Positions 36,001 to 48,306 of a stretch of DNA of 64,000 nt are shown here, one piece after another (position 1 is the stretch's first letter; each line of letters begins with the position of its first letter). The stretch is from the NCBI GenBank assembly GCA_027625915.1, contig JANTQA010000042.1, positions 3,484,001 to 3,548,000 on the forward strand, read 5' to 3'. The notes below the pieces were generated by a model. It searched no databases. It saw only the letters and a list, made by a program, of their open reading frames with translations, and was not told where the DNA came from. Source of the DNA: Anaeramoeba flamelloides. Its lineage: Eukaryota; Metamonada; Anaeramoebidae. Made by a program: the position numbers and the translations under genes.

Positions 36001-37080
36001 AAATTTTCTTTTTATTTCATTTGATATTACAAAAGTCAGAACCAAAAATTCTTTCAAGCTAAAAAATTCTTTTTCAAAAATAATTATTTTTAAAAGTGTG
36101 AATGTCCGTGATCAAAATTAACCTTGTTTCCTGTTTGGAGTAATTCACTGATTAAAAAAATTATCAAAAAGGAAATTTGTTAAAATTTACTAATTGAGAA
36201 TAACACAAACAAATGAAAATTGAAGTTGAACAAAAACCAATGTTAACATAAAGTGTGAAGTCTAAATTTTTGACATCAAACAAAATTTAAACAATTTTCA
36301 AAAGTCCACAAAATAAAGTATTTGTTTGTTTGGGTTGAAAAAAAAGACAATCCTTTTTTGAGTTAACCCCAAAAATTCTATGACTTATTCCAATTTTTCT
36401 TGAAGAAAAAAAAAAAAGGAAAGCAAAAATTTGAAAAAAAAATAAAAGAATATTGTTGTCAATACTTTTTTTCAGAATTAAAAAAAAATAAAAAAAAGAA
36501 AGATAAATTTACCACCAGAAATGTATTCGAGAACTAAAAACAAATGTTTGTTTGTTTCATAAACATCATAAATTTGAATTACGCTTGGGTGTTTAATCAA
36601 TTTCTGAACCGATATTTCTCTTCGGATTCTTTCTAAATTTGCAGGCTTTTCTAAAAGCTGTTTTTTTGAGACAATCTTGATTGCTACCTTTTGGCCTGTT
36701 CCTTTGTGGGTTGCTAATTTTACTGTTGAACAAAAAAATTTAAATTAGAAAAATAAAAAGATCATCGAATTGAACAAAAACTTTTTATTGTTAAAGAAAA
36801 GAAAAGAAAAGAAGAGAAAAGAAGAGAAAGAAGAGGGAAGTGTTTTGTTTCGCACTTACCTTTTGAATAACTCCCTGTTCCAAGTGTTTTTCCTATTTGT
36901 AATATGAAGAGTGAAAAAAAAAAAAAAAAAAAAAGTCCAATCAAAAAGTAAAACACAAAGTTTTTCGATTGAGTGGTCGAAAGGATTAAAAATTATTCCA
37001 GAACGAAAAAGGGTGTAAAATTCAATAACAAAAAAAAAATAAATACCAATTTCATATGGTCCAATGGAATGAAGCGACAT
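33068..37080 (-). CDS. BRSK: BRSK/SAD-type Ser/Thr kinase (AMPK-related)
   Basis: BRSK kinases are AMPK-related enzymes activated by LKB1 and control polarity and secretion in animals. Five exons (37080-37047, 36892-36860, 36722-36513, 35307-33068) hold the frame at every junction; the three upstream exons are short and the last is 2.24 kb. The product is 838 residues. All catalytic features are present: GTGSYSKVKL glycine loop, VAIK (K38), E58 in helix C, HRDLKPEN (D133), DFGMA (D151) and the T-loop LLQTACGSPHY with T166 as the LKB1-type site. A UBA-like segment follows at about 292-333 (EEIEQLGWI). The middle is Lys/Ser/Asn-rich and low in complexity. The C-terminus keeps the BRSK layout: KRWFDEF, then a KA1-like fold ending with a KFIEETENLIHFLSE helix. 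The second exon is only 33 bases. The UBA-like segment and the KSWF-like motif favour BRSK over MARK or SNF1. Confidence 0.94.
35308..36512 (-). other. 1.2-kb intron of the BRSK-type kinase gene
   Basis: The donor is GTAAAT after YISGG and the acceptor AATAG before ELFDY. The join rebuilds the hinge of the kinase domain. No repeat of the families described here, and no nested gene, was seen. Confidence 0.85.
36793..36837 (+). repeat. GAAAA/GAAGA purine repeat in a kinase intron
   Basis: Tandem GAAAA units degrade into GAAGAGA units. They occupy about a third of the 137-base intron between exons 2 and 3 and provide the pyrimidine-rich stretch on the coding strand. Confidence 0.9.
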
Positions 37081-39109
37081 AAATTAAAAAAATAATCACG
37101 AAATATTTTTTACTAACTTTTGCAAAAATATAAAAGTAAAAAAATAATGTTTTGATTTCAAAATGTAATTTTTTTAAATTGCAAAGTGAATTAGTGAGAA
37201 TAACATTTTTAACTGTCTTTGGTGAGACAGACACAATCTAGGCAGTTGACAAAATTATTTTTTGACAGATGAAAAATTGTAGGACAAAGTTTCTCAAAAT
37301 AAGTGTCTAAAAATTGACCACAGTTTAGAGACTGTTACAGTAGGGCTAATTTTAATGTTTTCCAGATTCAAATTAATCTTTTTTTTCTTTTTTTCAACTT
37401 AAATCGGAAAATGTTCTTATTAAAAGAAACTCAATTTTGAATTTTCTTTTATTGCGAAATTTAGTTCTCTTTTTTGAAATATCAAACTTTCCAAAACAAG
37501 ATCCAGTATAAATCACAGATAGCCTTTAGGACATTACTTTCACTATTTTATACGAATTGGGACAAAAAAAAAGTTCCAACATTTATATATTTTTTTAAGA
37601 GTTATAAATTAAAGATTCACTTAACTTTAAAAGGATTTCTGATTTCAATTGAATTTAGGAAAACCAGAAATTTAAACTCTTTTTATTCAATGGATTCTTT
37701 CCTAAGGTGATGAAATTTCTGAAGTTTGTCAAAAGGAAAACTTTTTTTTCTTTTTTTGATCTCTAAAGCTAATTTTTTTAATTTGATCTTGTTATAAAAA
37801 ATTCTTTTACATGACTTGATCTTTCATTCGGTAAAGTAAATTTGCATAAAGGATATACATTGGGTGTGTTAGAATTTCTCATTTGCCTATCTCTTAAATT
37901 GAAAATATATGATTTTCGAGTTTTTTTTTTAAAAACAATTAAATTGTTAATTAAACAACTTTCTTCTTTTTAACAATTTAATTGGTTTGTTTTATTTGGA
38001 TGACATAGAACTTACTGTTCAAAGGTTATGAACCAAGAGTAACTTTATTACAAAAATTTGGATAGCTAAACAAACCCAAATTCGACAAAGTGACGTTTAT
38101 TTTCATGTATTTCTTGATACATTGAAAAATGTGAGTTGCGGAATTTTTAAGTAACTTTGCAAATATTCATAATCAATCAAAAATTGATTTTTTAAGAGCT
38201 TGTAAGTGTAGTGTTCATAAGGTACTTTAACTTTGTGAAATAAAACTAGTTGGTAAGAGATTTTGTAAAAAAATTAAACATAAATTAGCAATTTCCAATT
38301 TTTTTGTCAAAATTCTGAAAACTTTTTTCAAATTGTATTATGTTTTTAGCAATTTCGTTTTGGAAAGAATATAAGAATTCAAGACAAAGATTGTCTTTAG
38401 AAATTTCAGAATTTTATTTAAAAGTTGATTATTACGAATTTGGAAAACTCTTTTTTTTACAAATTCAAAAGAGAAAAATTTTTTGTTCAACTTCTGAAAA
38501 GATATTGTTCTGACTTTAAAAAGATAAAACTAAAATGTGTTCTCCAATTAATTCAGAATTCAAAGATCTTTGATAAAATTGGATACTTCTTTTTTGGGAT
38601 TTTGGAGATCAAATTAATTTTTTTTCAATTGGTTTTGAAAAATAATCAACAAGATTATTAATTCCGAAATATTAAGAGAAATACTGTACCCCAATTTGAA
38701 AAGTTGTTAATTTAATATCAAACAAATTTAAAAGATTTTATAATTTGAAGACAAATAAATTCATTATCAGCCAATATTTGAAACTTTGGAGTTTTTCAAA
38801 GTCTGTATTATTGTGAAAAACAAGGAAATGTGAATCTATTCATGAATTTAATATCTTTTCAAATTTTAATCAAAAAATTAATTTTAACCACAAGAATTTT
38901 CAAAAAGTGTGGTTATTTTTTTTGTTTTAGACAAAGATAAACCGATCTTTTAGAAATTTTTTATTTTTCAAAAAGTTAAAACTTGTTCGGATTTTTTTAC
39001 AACTTTTTTCAAGTTTTCTTTTATCAACAAGAAAATGAATACCTTTAAATCTGAGCTAGATGCTGGAGTCGGAAAATAAACACTTTTTCTGAAAAAAATC
39101 CTCACTTTA

Positions 39110-40353
39110 TTAAGGGACTAATAACCAAAAGTATTCTTCAGGTAAATTTAATAACAACTTCAAAATAATGTGAATCCATCTTGAAATTGAAAAACAAAAG
39201 TAAACAGCTGAGTGCGATAGAAAACCAATATAATTATATTGCGATTTTCTGAAATGAATTATTGTTTTTAAAAGTTGGATACATTTCTTTCATTTTTGGT
39301 AAAGTTCAAAATTCAACAAAATTTCTGAATTATTTCTAAAAAATAATTTTTTCTTTGAAAGAAGAAAGAAAATATATAACTTATGTAAGAAGAGTCCAAA
39401 AATAAGTTACAAAATAAATACACAAAATCTTTAGATAACTCGGTATAAAAAATCTAATTTTATTTCAAAAAAAATTACAATAATTATTTTAAACTTGTAA
39501 AAAATATAATTTTTAGATTAACAGAACATTTTGATTCAATTTTTTCTCTTTATTTAACAAAAAGATACAAGAAAAAAAACAAAACTATTTATTTAAAAAA
39601 TGGACCAAAATACCTTTTTAAAACCTGTTAAATTCAAACTATAACCAAGATAAATAATTTTTTATTTGATTATTTTTTAATCAATAATTAATAACCCAAC
39701 CTTAATCCTTTTTCGTGAGTAGTGAAAAACTGAAAGATGAAATGTATCAATATGTTTTCACGATTATTACTCAACTGTCTCTCAAAGATATTCAAACAAA
39801 TAAAACGAATTCAAATAAAGTATTATAATAAAAATATATTTAATATATATATATATTCTCAAACCAGTTGTATAAATACTAATAGTTCCTTGTTTATTCA
39901 CATAATATTTGAAAAAGAATATTACTTAATCTTTTAAATTTCAAGAAATTTCAAAAATATTTGTGATTAAAAAAATGTTCAATTTTTATAGATCTCCAAG
40001 GATTCAATATTTGATTTATTTAAATTGTATTTTTGAAAATACTATTAAAGTTTCAATGTTAATTGCATATACATACTTCAGAAATTATTCAATGCGGGAT
40101 TACATAAAATAAAAACACAAAGATTTTCAAAATTTTCGTATTCAGTTTTGATACACAAAAATCCAAACAAAAAATATCAAGATCTTTTTAAAGAAAATTT
40201 AATTCGAAAAATGAACTCCTTTTTTTAAAAATGAAAAATATTTTTGGTAAGGTTGAAAAATGGATTATTTATCGGGTTTAATCATATTCTTGTGTAAATA
40301 ATTACCATATTACCCTTGGGGGAAAAAATAAATAAGAGTAATTATAACCTTAA
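39110..40353 (-). mobile_element. Family D 1.24-kb element, inverted copy
   Basis: It begins TTAAGGGACTAATAA and ends ATAACCTTAA, imperfect inverted termini. Its interior is the reverse complement, by eye, of 51048-52273 and 42780-43994. The shared CCTTGGGGGAAAAAATAAAT near 40315 corresponds to the left end of the other copies. A short open frame (39737-39937) has a partner on the opposite strand of copy 42780-43994, both ending in FEKEYYLI, but no known transposase motif is visible. Confidence 0.65.
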
Positions 40354-40997
40354 AATATAAAATTTATGAAAGTTTTTATTATGACAATTTAAAAAAGAAA
40401 AAACCCAATTTTTCAAAATAGCTGTATTAAGAAATTATTTTAACTCATATTTTGAAATATATTCCCGACCTGAAAAGTAATTCCCCCAGTTTTTTTTCAA
40501 ATGATTTTCAGAGGTATAAATATCCTAAATTCAACATTTTGTAAATATATAAAACATGATAATAAATACAAATACTTTATTTTTTGATTCAAAATTTGAT
40601 ATATATTTGAATTATTATAAAATCAACCACATTTTACATATTTAATAGAGAAATCCTATTTTTTGTGATTGATATTCAAAAATACATTTTAACAATAAAA
40701 CTCAAAAGTTTTGAAAATTGCCGAGTATAAAAAAATTCAACTATTACCAAAAAAAAGATTGTAAATATTTTAAACTTGATGAGTAAATAATTCCTATAAC
40801 AATATATAATTTTATAGGAATTGTTTTCTTTTTTTATGATATTATAGTTTAATATTTCAACACAATCAATAATACTAAACATATATATTGATTAATTTTA
40901 TAAAAGAATAATAATACATAAATGAAATGATCCACCATCAATCAAAGAATCAATAGTGTAAAAGTTCAATACATCAAAAGGAAATATTTTGATAAGT

Positions 40998-41188
40998 TGC
41001 AATAAGTTCCACTTTTAAGTCACAAATTGCAACGATATTTAAGGTACAATAAAAATCTCAAAGAAGGCATAAAATTCAGATTCTAGTAAAATAAATTGTA
41101 AAAAAAATTACGAATATTTTGCCTTAATTTGAAATTTTTTGCTCCATAAATTTCGTTGCAGTTTATGTATTTAAAGTGGAAACGATTG
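40998..41188 (+). mobile_element. Family A Tc1/mariner-like MITE, copy 2 (diverged)
   Basis: AGTTCCACTTTTAAG at the left and TAAAGTGGAAACGATTG at the right form degraded inverted ends, with TA on the right flank only. The interior AATAAAAATCTCAAA and CTTAATTTGAAATTTTTTG match the family. Confidence 0.7.
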
Positions 41189-41194
41189 TAATCA

Positions 41195-41209
41195 CCCCCC
41201 CACCCCCCC
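41195..41209 (+). repeat. Double C7 tract beside a MITE
   Basis: Two runs of seven Cs are separated by a single A, immediately right of family A copy 2. This is striking in such AT-rich sequence. Confidence 0.9.
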
Positions 41210-41917
41210 ATTTCTTCAAACAATTCTAATTTATGAAATCAATCACCAATAACTATATATGTATAATAATAAAAATAATATATTGTAATTGACTTTGATT
41301 TAAACCCATCGTCTTGCTTGGATAACTTTATTTTCAAAAATACCTTGATTTATTTCATTAAATCCGAAAATAAAACAGCCAAATGGATCTACTTAATTTC
41401 TTTGATGATCAGATCGTTCACATTTGGATAATGATATTTATTTAAGTTAATTAGATTCTATAAAACTTTTTAATTTGGATATTGATATATTAGTAAAGCA
41501 ATCAAATCTAAAATGTGTTAAAAAAACAATTTTCCATTTTATTAATTCTGGGAAATTATTTTTGAATTATGATCCTCATATTTTTTTCCTGTAAATGATG
41601 ATTATTGATCAATTAGAGAATATTGTAATTTTTCTAATAAAATGAAGTATTACCAAACGGTTCTTCTCAAAAAATAATCAAAAAAACAAAAGAAAATGGT
41701 TAACAATTTGTAAAAATAGTTTAAAGATTAATACGCAAATTAAAATGCTCCTAGTTCTTCACAATGATTATGAATGTTTATTTAAAATCAACTAATTTAT
41801 GAAACTTTTATTCCAAAATTTACCCTTTCGGAATAAAAATGAAAATATTCTTTTTTAATAACCAGTTACAGTATATGAAGTTAAAGATAGATCACTTACG
41901 AACTAAAAAGAATGATA

Positions 41918-42114
41918 CAGTCAGTTCCACTTTTAAGGCACAAACTTTCAACGAAATTTAAGGCACAATAAAAATCTCAAATTAAGGCACAAAATGCAGA
42001 TTCTAGTAAAATAAATTGTTAAATAAAAAATTTCTAAATTTTGTGCCTTAATTTGAAATTTTTTTGTGCCTTAAATTTCGTTGCTAGTTTGTGCCTTAAA
42101 AGTGAAACTGACTG
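41918..42114 (+). mobile_element. Family A Tc1/mariner-like MITE, copy 3 (best preserved)
   Basis: The element starts CAGTCAGTTCCACTTTTAAG and ends with the near-exact inverse, CTTAAAAGTGAAACTGACTG, flanked by TA on both sides. The inverted repeats continue inward with GGCACAAACT and GAAATTTAAGGCACA, so nearly the whole 197 bp can fold back. It has no coding capacity. The CAGT ends and TA target fit Tc1/mariner-type mobilisation in trans. Confidence 0.88.
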
Positions 42115-42339
42115 TATATACCCAACATAAGATAATATTTTTATAAAATTTCAAGGGACAATTGACATTAAATACTTTTAAATTTTAATCTTTTATAAAC
42201 GCTGTAATTTGGTTGTATGAATAGAAAATTTTATTTGTAAGAATTTCTACCCAAAAAGGGAAAATATCACGAATTTTTGGTTTTTTTTTGATGAAAATTT
42301 AAAAAAATTATTGATCCAAAGATATTTCCAAGATATTTA

Positions 42340-42531
42340 CAGCCAGTTCTATTTTTAAGAGACACACTTTCAAGAAAATTTAAGGTATAAAAAAATCGCA
42401 AATTAAAGCACAAAAATCAAATCTTAGTAAAATAATTTGTAAAAAAAATTCTAAAAAAGGAGATTTAATTTGAAATTTTTCTATGCATAAAAATTTGTTG
42501 ATAGTTTGGATCTTAAAAGTGGAACTGACTG
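42340..42531 (+). mobile_element. Family A Tc1/mariner-like MITE, copy 4
   Basis: The ends are CAGCCAGTTCTATTTTTAAG and CTTAAAAGTGGAACTGACTG with TA on both flanks. The interior is A/T-rich and collinear with copy 3, which lies 225 bases to the left. Confidence 0.85.
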
Positions 42532-42779
42532 TAATAAAAAAAAGTTAAATTAAACTTCAATTTTTCCGACATATTTATACACTAATTTTCTGTGTATAAT
42601 AACATAATTTCCCTCTGCTACATTATATTTTAAATTAAAGTAGAAAATATATGAATTCAAAAGATTTTGATTTTGTAACTTTTTTTTGCAAAATTTCAAA
42701 TTTGGAAAGTGAAAAGGGATATTATCTAAATGATAAAATATTTGAAAAAAAAACAAATATATGATTTTCACAAGATTTC

Positions 42780-43994
42780 TTAAGGGGCCTAAACACCAAT
42801 TTATTTTTTTCACAAAACAGATAGGGTGATCATTTCAACAACAATGCACTTAAACACAATATGTGAATCAATTTATCAACTTTTGAGAGATGAGTTATCA
42901 TTTTTAAAAGGGTAAATTCTTCCCAATCAAATTTTTCATTAAAGATCTGATCCATTTTTGATTCGGATTTTTGGATCAAAAAATAGAAAAAGAAATATTT
43001 AAAAATATTTTAATTGTCAGGAAATCCCACTTTTAGAAATGTATGTGTGATTTTTGTGAATAACTAACAAAGAATCTTTATTATTCTTTTCTGATATAAG
43101 AAAAATAAATAAATCAAATATTGAATTCTTGAAGTAAAGTAAAAAATTGATCTTTTGATTTTATTCATAATGATTTATTAAATTCCAAGGAATTTAAGAA
43201 TTAAGTAATATTCTTTTTCAAATATTTTTACTCTAAACAAGGAATTGTTAGTATTAAAACAGTTTATATCAGAATACCTATTATTTTTATTATTATAATT
43301 ATTCATTTGAATTGATTTTATTGGTTTGAAAATCTTTAAACAATTGAGAAATGATAATAAAGTATATTGATTTTTAAATCTTTGAGTTATTTCCAACTCA
43401 TTGAAAATCATTAATATTTGGTTATTAATTAATCTTTAAAAATAATCAAATTAAAAAATATTTATTTTGGCTATCAGTTGAATTTTCTCTGGTTTTAGAA
43501 AATAATTTTAAAGAGAATTTTTTAATTTAATAGTTTTGTTATTTTTCTCTTGATTGTTTCTATATAAATAAAATGAAAAAAATTGATTTGAAATTCATGT
43601 CTAATGAAAAAAATGTATATTATTTAAAAGTTTAAAATAATTATTGGAAAGTTTTTTGAAATAAAGTATATTTTTAATACTGCGTTATTTTGAGGGTTTG
43701 TGGTTTTATTTAAAAGGGTTTATGTACACAATCTTCAAGGTTGATATGATTTATTTTTTCTTTCAAAGAAAAATTTTTTTTTCAAAATAATTTAGAAATT
43801 TCTTTGTTTTCTGAACTTTTTAAAAAAGATTTATAAAAACAATATTCCATTTCGGAAAATAGAATTAATAATAATTTTGGTTTTTTACTACTCAGTTTTT
43901 CGATTTCATTTTTCAATTTCAATATGAACAAAATTATTTTTGAATTTTTCTCTTATTTTTTAGAAGATTTTTTTAAGGTTTAGTAGTTACTTAA
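42780..43994 (+). mobile_element. Family D 1.2-kb element, copy 1
   Basis: The left end TTAAGGGGCCTAAAC corresponds to TAAGGGACTAGTAAC of copy 51048-52273, and the right end TTTAGTAGTTACTTAA to TATTAGTCCCTTAA. Shared interior blocks include TTTTTAAAAGGGTA, CTGATCCATTTTTG and ATAATGATTTATT. It has no transposase motif. Confidence 0.6.
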
Positions 43995-44279
43995 ATAAAG
44001 ATTTCCTATGATCAATAATTTTTTTGTGGGTGCAAAAGGTAATTTTCGTAAGCCATAAATTTGTGTAGTCCTTATGAGGGAGGGTACTAATCCCATTTGG
44101 GTTGAAATCAAAATTTGAATTTGACAAAAATTTCAAAACGAGAATTTTTTAATATTAAATAATAATATTATCATTACTATTTTTGAGATTATATGAAATA
44201 GAGACTCATCACATTTATAAGCCTTAGTGGGTAATAAATTTATTTTTCAGTCTTTAACAAAATTTCTAAATAACAATTT

Positions 44280-44562
44280 AGGAATTCGGTGAAGTGCCAT
44301 CACGTGTCCTAGGTTTTCTAACTTTTCCATAATTCAAAAGAATAGAATAAAATCTTTGATTTAACTCTATTCTTTTAAATTCTGGAAAAGCTAAAAGTGG
44401 TTTTTTTAATCAGAGAAATAAAAAGAAAATTGAAGAAATTATCTTGTTATTTCAGAAATGAACAAAAAGTTAACGTGAAGTGCCAAGGTTTTTTTTTGAT
44501 TTGAGAAATAAACTGAAAAATAAATAAATTTTCGGTTTATTTCTCAAATTAAAAAAAACCTA
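44280..44562. repeat. Hairpin-family repeat with two stem-loops
   Basis: Stem-loop 1 (44321-44392) pairs CTTTTCCATAATTCAAAAG with CTTTTAAATTCTGGAAAAG. Stem-loop 2 (44486-44561) has a near-perfect stem of about 33 bases built on TTTGAGAAATAAACTGAAAA and its inverse, with a 9-base loop. GTGAAGTGCCA occurs before each stem-loop (44289 and 44474). The same stem sequences recur at 59860-60110. Confidence 0.75.
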
Positions 44563-45736
44563 ACGACAAATAAAAGATTTTAAAAACTCCTCCGTGAATT
44601 AATAAAAAAAAAAAAAAGAATTTTTTTCACAAGATCAATTTTGATGTTTAGATAATTATTTAACACTAATAGGCTTCATCTAAGATGATTTAAAAAAAAC
44701 TGATTAAAGAAATAAAATGATTTTTGGTTGAATTTCTTCACTTTTTTTGTCTGTAAATCGGAATAATGGGGATAGATTCGAAAAAACAGTATCAACAAAT
44801 TCAAATAATAAACTTTGTAACTTTAATAGCATTGTTTAGGAAATAAAATCTTCAAGATTTTAGAAAATTTCTCAAAAATTAAAAGCCTAAAATTCCCAAA
44901 GAGGTTTAAATATAAACAATTTTCACCGGTTATTTTAAGCTACTACTATTTTAGATTCTTAAAAAATAACTACAATTATGAGACACATTTTTATTTCTTT
45001 TTTTACTTATTGATGTTAATTTTGATTTTACACCTTTTGGTGTACTGTGAAAATTACTATTCTTTGTTATCTACTGTTCGTAAAACTTCAAAAATTATTA
45101 TCTATCAAATGTCAAAATAATAAAAAGAATTTTGAAAGTGGATTTAAATCTATTGGTGAACAATTTCATCATATTAAAACATCAAGTATTTGAGGAATAT
45201 TATAAATTATAAAAAAAGTGTAAACACAAAGGTTTTAAAAAGTGTTCACCATCTGGAAAAGTTTCTTATTTTCAGGCAATTTCATGATACTTTTTAAAAC
45301 TTTCATTCTTCACTTTTTGAAAATGATCGTGCTAATAAAATCAAATAAATGTTTGAATAAATTTCTTTTAGGCTTGGTATTTCAAAAAAAAATCAATGTA
45401 TAAAAGGTTGTTTGTGTTTCAGAATTTATGAGCAAAATTCAAAAAGTAATCACTTGAAAAGTTTTTTTTTGTTTGTTGAAAAAATAAAGATTGAAAAAAA
45501 AAAAAACCAGAAAATGGCTAAAATTTTTTGATCTATTAATTTTCGTTTGTTTCATTGTTTGTTGAATAATTGTTTATTTCTTTTTCATAAGAGAAATAAA
45601 AAGAAAAAATTAGGTAAAATCAAAAAAAAAAAGAAAAAGCAAGAAAGAAAATAAAGAAAAAAAAATTTTTTTTTGAATTAAAAGGGTGTTTGTTTTTTGT
45701 TTTTTGTTTTTATATTTATCCAAGAAAGTAAATAAC

Positions 45737-46675
45737 TTAGTTTTTTTCTTCTGATCTTTGTTGGTTATATCTTTGTTGTCCTCTACCTCCAAAATTACGA
45801 GGTCTATATCCCCCTTCGGATCTTTGTTGGTAACCTCTACCTCTTCCTCTGAAACCTCTTCCTCTTCCTCTTTCACCACCCTTTGATTTAGATTGAAAAA
45901 AATAAGTGTTGTTAAAATAAAAAAAAAATAAAAAAAAAAAGAAAAAAGTAAAAGGTTTTATTCAAAAAAAAAAAAAATTAAAAAAAAAAAATTAAAAAAA
46001 AAAAAAAACTTACAAATCTTGGTCTAAATGAATCAGAAGGTCCCATTTTTTTATCACCTAAGAAACCTCTACCTCTTCCTCTGAAACCTCTTCCTCTTCC
46101 TCGACCTCTTCCTCTAAAGGATCTTCCTCTTCCTCTTCCTCGGCCTCTACCTCTTCCTCCTCTTCTTTGATTTCTGAGTGGTGCTCTTCTTTTTCTTGGT
46201 TTGTATGTGTCAGGAACAACTTCTTTTGGGAAATGAAGATATTCTCTTAAGTATTCAATACCTTCATTATTTAATCGCCTTTTCAAAAAGCAAAAAATGA
46301 ACAAGTAAATTTTTTTTTGTTTTATGTTTTTATTATTTTTTGTTATTTTATGTTTTTGTTTTATTTTTTGTTTTTTGTTATTTGTTGAAAAAAAGAAAAG
46401 GAAAATTAACAAATTCAAAAATGAAAATTGAGAGTCATCCAAGCAAATGAGTAACTTGAAGAAGAGAAAACAAAACCAAACCAATAATAATATTGCCAAT
46501 TGAATTGTTCTTCGATTAAACCACGAGATCTAAGGGATTTCATGATTTTGTAGATTGCTCTTCCTTCGAGTCCAGTTTCCTTGTGCTTTTTTTTTGGATC
46601 TTTTTTGCAGACAAAGACACCTGCTTTGAAAAAGAGTGTGTAAACTTTTTTTAAATCCTTTTTGGCGATGATCAT
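45737..46675 (-). CDS. RPS10: Small-subunit ribosomal protein eS10 with extended RG-rich tail
   Basis: eS10 is a eukaryote-specific protein near the mRNA entry side and head of the 40S subunit. Exons 46675-46482, 46278-46014 and 45880-45737 join in frame across introns of 203 and 133 bases, giving 200 residues. Residues 1-100 match the family: an AKKDLKKVYTLFFKAGVFV helix, KIMKSLRSRGLIEEQFNWQ, YYWRLNNEGIEYLREYLHFP across the first splice, then VVPDTYKPRKR. After that the protein is an Arg-Gly repeat tail of about 80 residues (RGRGRGRG, FRGRGRGRG, and a Gln/Arg/Gly end). Human eS10 has only a short RG segment at its end, so the tail here is expanded. RG tails are typical arginine-methylation and RNA-binding sequences. 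The first donor is GTTTGG, not GTAAG-like, but the join is supported by the conserved W-R-L-N-N-E-G. Confidence 0.95.
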
Positions 46676-47755
46676 TTTTAGTGAAATGAAAAGAATAAAA
46701 GAAAAAAAATGAAAAAATTGAAGATGGTTTTTCTCCAAGACTTACATATAAGTTGGCGTACGCTTTTTTATCACATAACTTTGTTTTTTTGAAATTATTT
46801 CAAATATTGAAAGGAATTTACATGATCATAAACATTGAACTTTCAATTTAAAAGTAACTCCTAATTAAAAGTTTTTAAAAACTTGTAATTTGAACAATTT
46901 TACAATTTTTGGGTCAACAATCTTTACAAAAAAAGAGTTTCAGGTTTTTGAAAGTATCAAATATTTAAACTTGTGGATAACTTTCAAAAATTTCAAGTAA
47001 ATTCAAAAATTTCAATTAAATTTTTTTCAATTATCATTTTTTAACCCTTTTCAGGTTTATAAAAGTTTGGATCAAGTATTGGAAAGATGTAGAAATAGGG
47101 AGAGATTCTAAAAGTATCTGAAATTGAAATCTTTTAGAATTTTCACGATGAAAGTCACAAAAAATATATTGAAATTATTTCTCTTGCATTGTTATCATCT
47201 TTTTGTTTTTTTATATAAATAACAAAAAATCAAAAATTTTTATTAGTTTTCTTTTCTCTTTTTTCCAAAAATTATTCCCTTCAAGGTTTTCTAGTAGGAA
47301 TTAATTTATTTTTTACCTTTCTTTTGAGTAGATTTATTTGGCACTAATTGATTTTTAGGTTTCTTCTAAGTTTAACTCTTGGTCATATTCTTATCTTGGA
47401 TGATCATTTCTATTTATAACTGTTTTCTAAAACCTGAAATCATTTGTAATTTTTCTCTTTAAAATAGATTTTTTTCCAAATTTAATAAATATTTAGATTT
47501 AAACTTAATTATTTTAATTTTATTAAGTGAACATATAATTTAAAAGTGCAAAAATCATTTCTTAATTGTTCATGGTTTTTTGATGATAATATTAATGTCA
47601 TTTTTCTGATTAATTGGAATTTCTAAACTTTATTTTGGCTTTTCAGAATTTGGATTTATCCAATTAATTCGAGAATTTTAATAGATTAAATAAATTTTGG
47701 AGAACTACTAAATTTTTTTCGCTTTTTTGACCTTATTTAAAAAATAAGAATATTA

Positions 47756-48115
47756 TAAACTCCATTTCACTCAAAGGGGCCCAACCAAAAACGAAAAAGT
47801 CTCTTTATTTTTAAGAATCAACCAAACTTAGATTGTTTATAAATACGAGAAATAATAAACTTCTTATAAGAGTCCATAATTATAAAAGAAACCCTGAACA
47901 AACCATAAATTTCAAAAAAAAAAAAAAAAGTTAAAAAATTTTTTGGGAACTATTCATTGGAACGTCTCGTGTAAAATTCTCAATTTCTTTAGGAAATTAA
48001 AATCGTTGATAATAAGATTTTTTACTTGTAAATGTATGAATTTTAAAAGAAAATACAAAGCCTAACTTTTCTTAATGTTTATTTCGTTTTTCACACATTT
48101 TCGTTTTCAAAGTTA

Positions 48116-48151
<36 letters not shown>

Positions 48152-48306
48152 CAAAAAACAAAAAAAACAAAATTTTGCAAAATGAGAAAAAATGATTTTG
48201 ATCGAAAAATTGAAAATTTTTGTTTGATAAGAATAATGAATTAAACTCATAGAATGTCTTCTATTTCTTCAATAAAACTGGGCCCCTTTGACTGAAAGGG
48301 AGTTTA
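47756..48306 (+). mobile_element. Family C short non-autonomous DNA transposon, copy 2 (best preserved)
   Basis: The left end is TAAACTCCATTTCACTCAAA followed by GGGGCCC; the right end is GGGCCCCTTTGACTGAAAGG followed by GAGTTTA. The terminal inverted repeats are about 27 bases long with few mismatches. The interior is collinear with 2805-3446. A poly-A tract at 48121-48150 interrupts it. No open frame is present. Confidence 0.78.

Larger units (their letters stand above)
37081..45736. other. 8.7-kb repeat-rich intergenic region upstream of the BRSK-type kinase
   Basis: No gene is recognised. The stretch 37100-39100 is A/T-rich without defined structure. From 39110 it carries family D (39110-40353 inverted, 42780-43994), three family A MITEs within 1.6 kb (40998-42531), a CCCCCCC-A-CCCCCCC tract next to one of them, and hairpin-family sequence at 44280-44562. 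The segment 44565-45736 holds nothing I can name besides the 3' side of the ribosomal protein gene. Confidence 0.6.

Noticed and set aside
39737-43411. Short open frames sharing FEKEYYLI near 39.8 kb and 43.3 kb as possible genes
   Set aside because: They lie inside inverted copies of family D, and similarity is explained by the shared repeat. No transposase motif is present.
45610-46499. Frames extending the eS10 exons into flanking A/T-rich introns
   Set aside because: The extensions are Phe/Lys/Asn runs, and splicing restores the conserved eS10 sequence.
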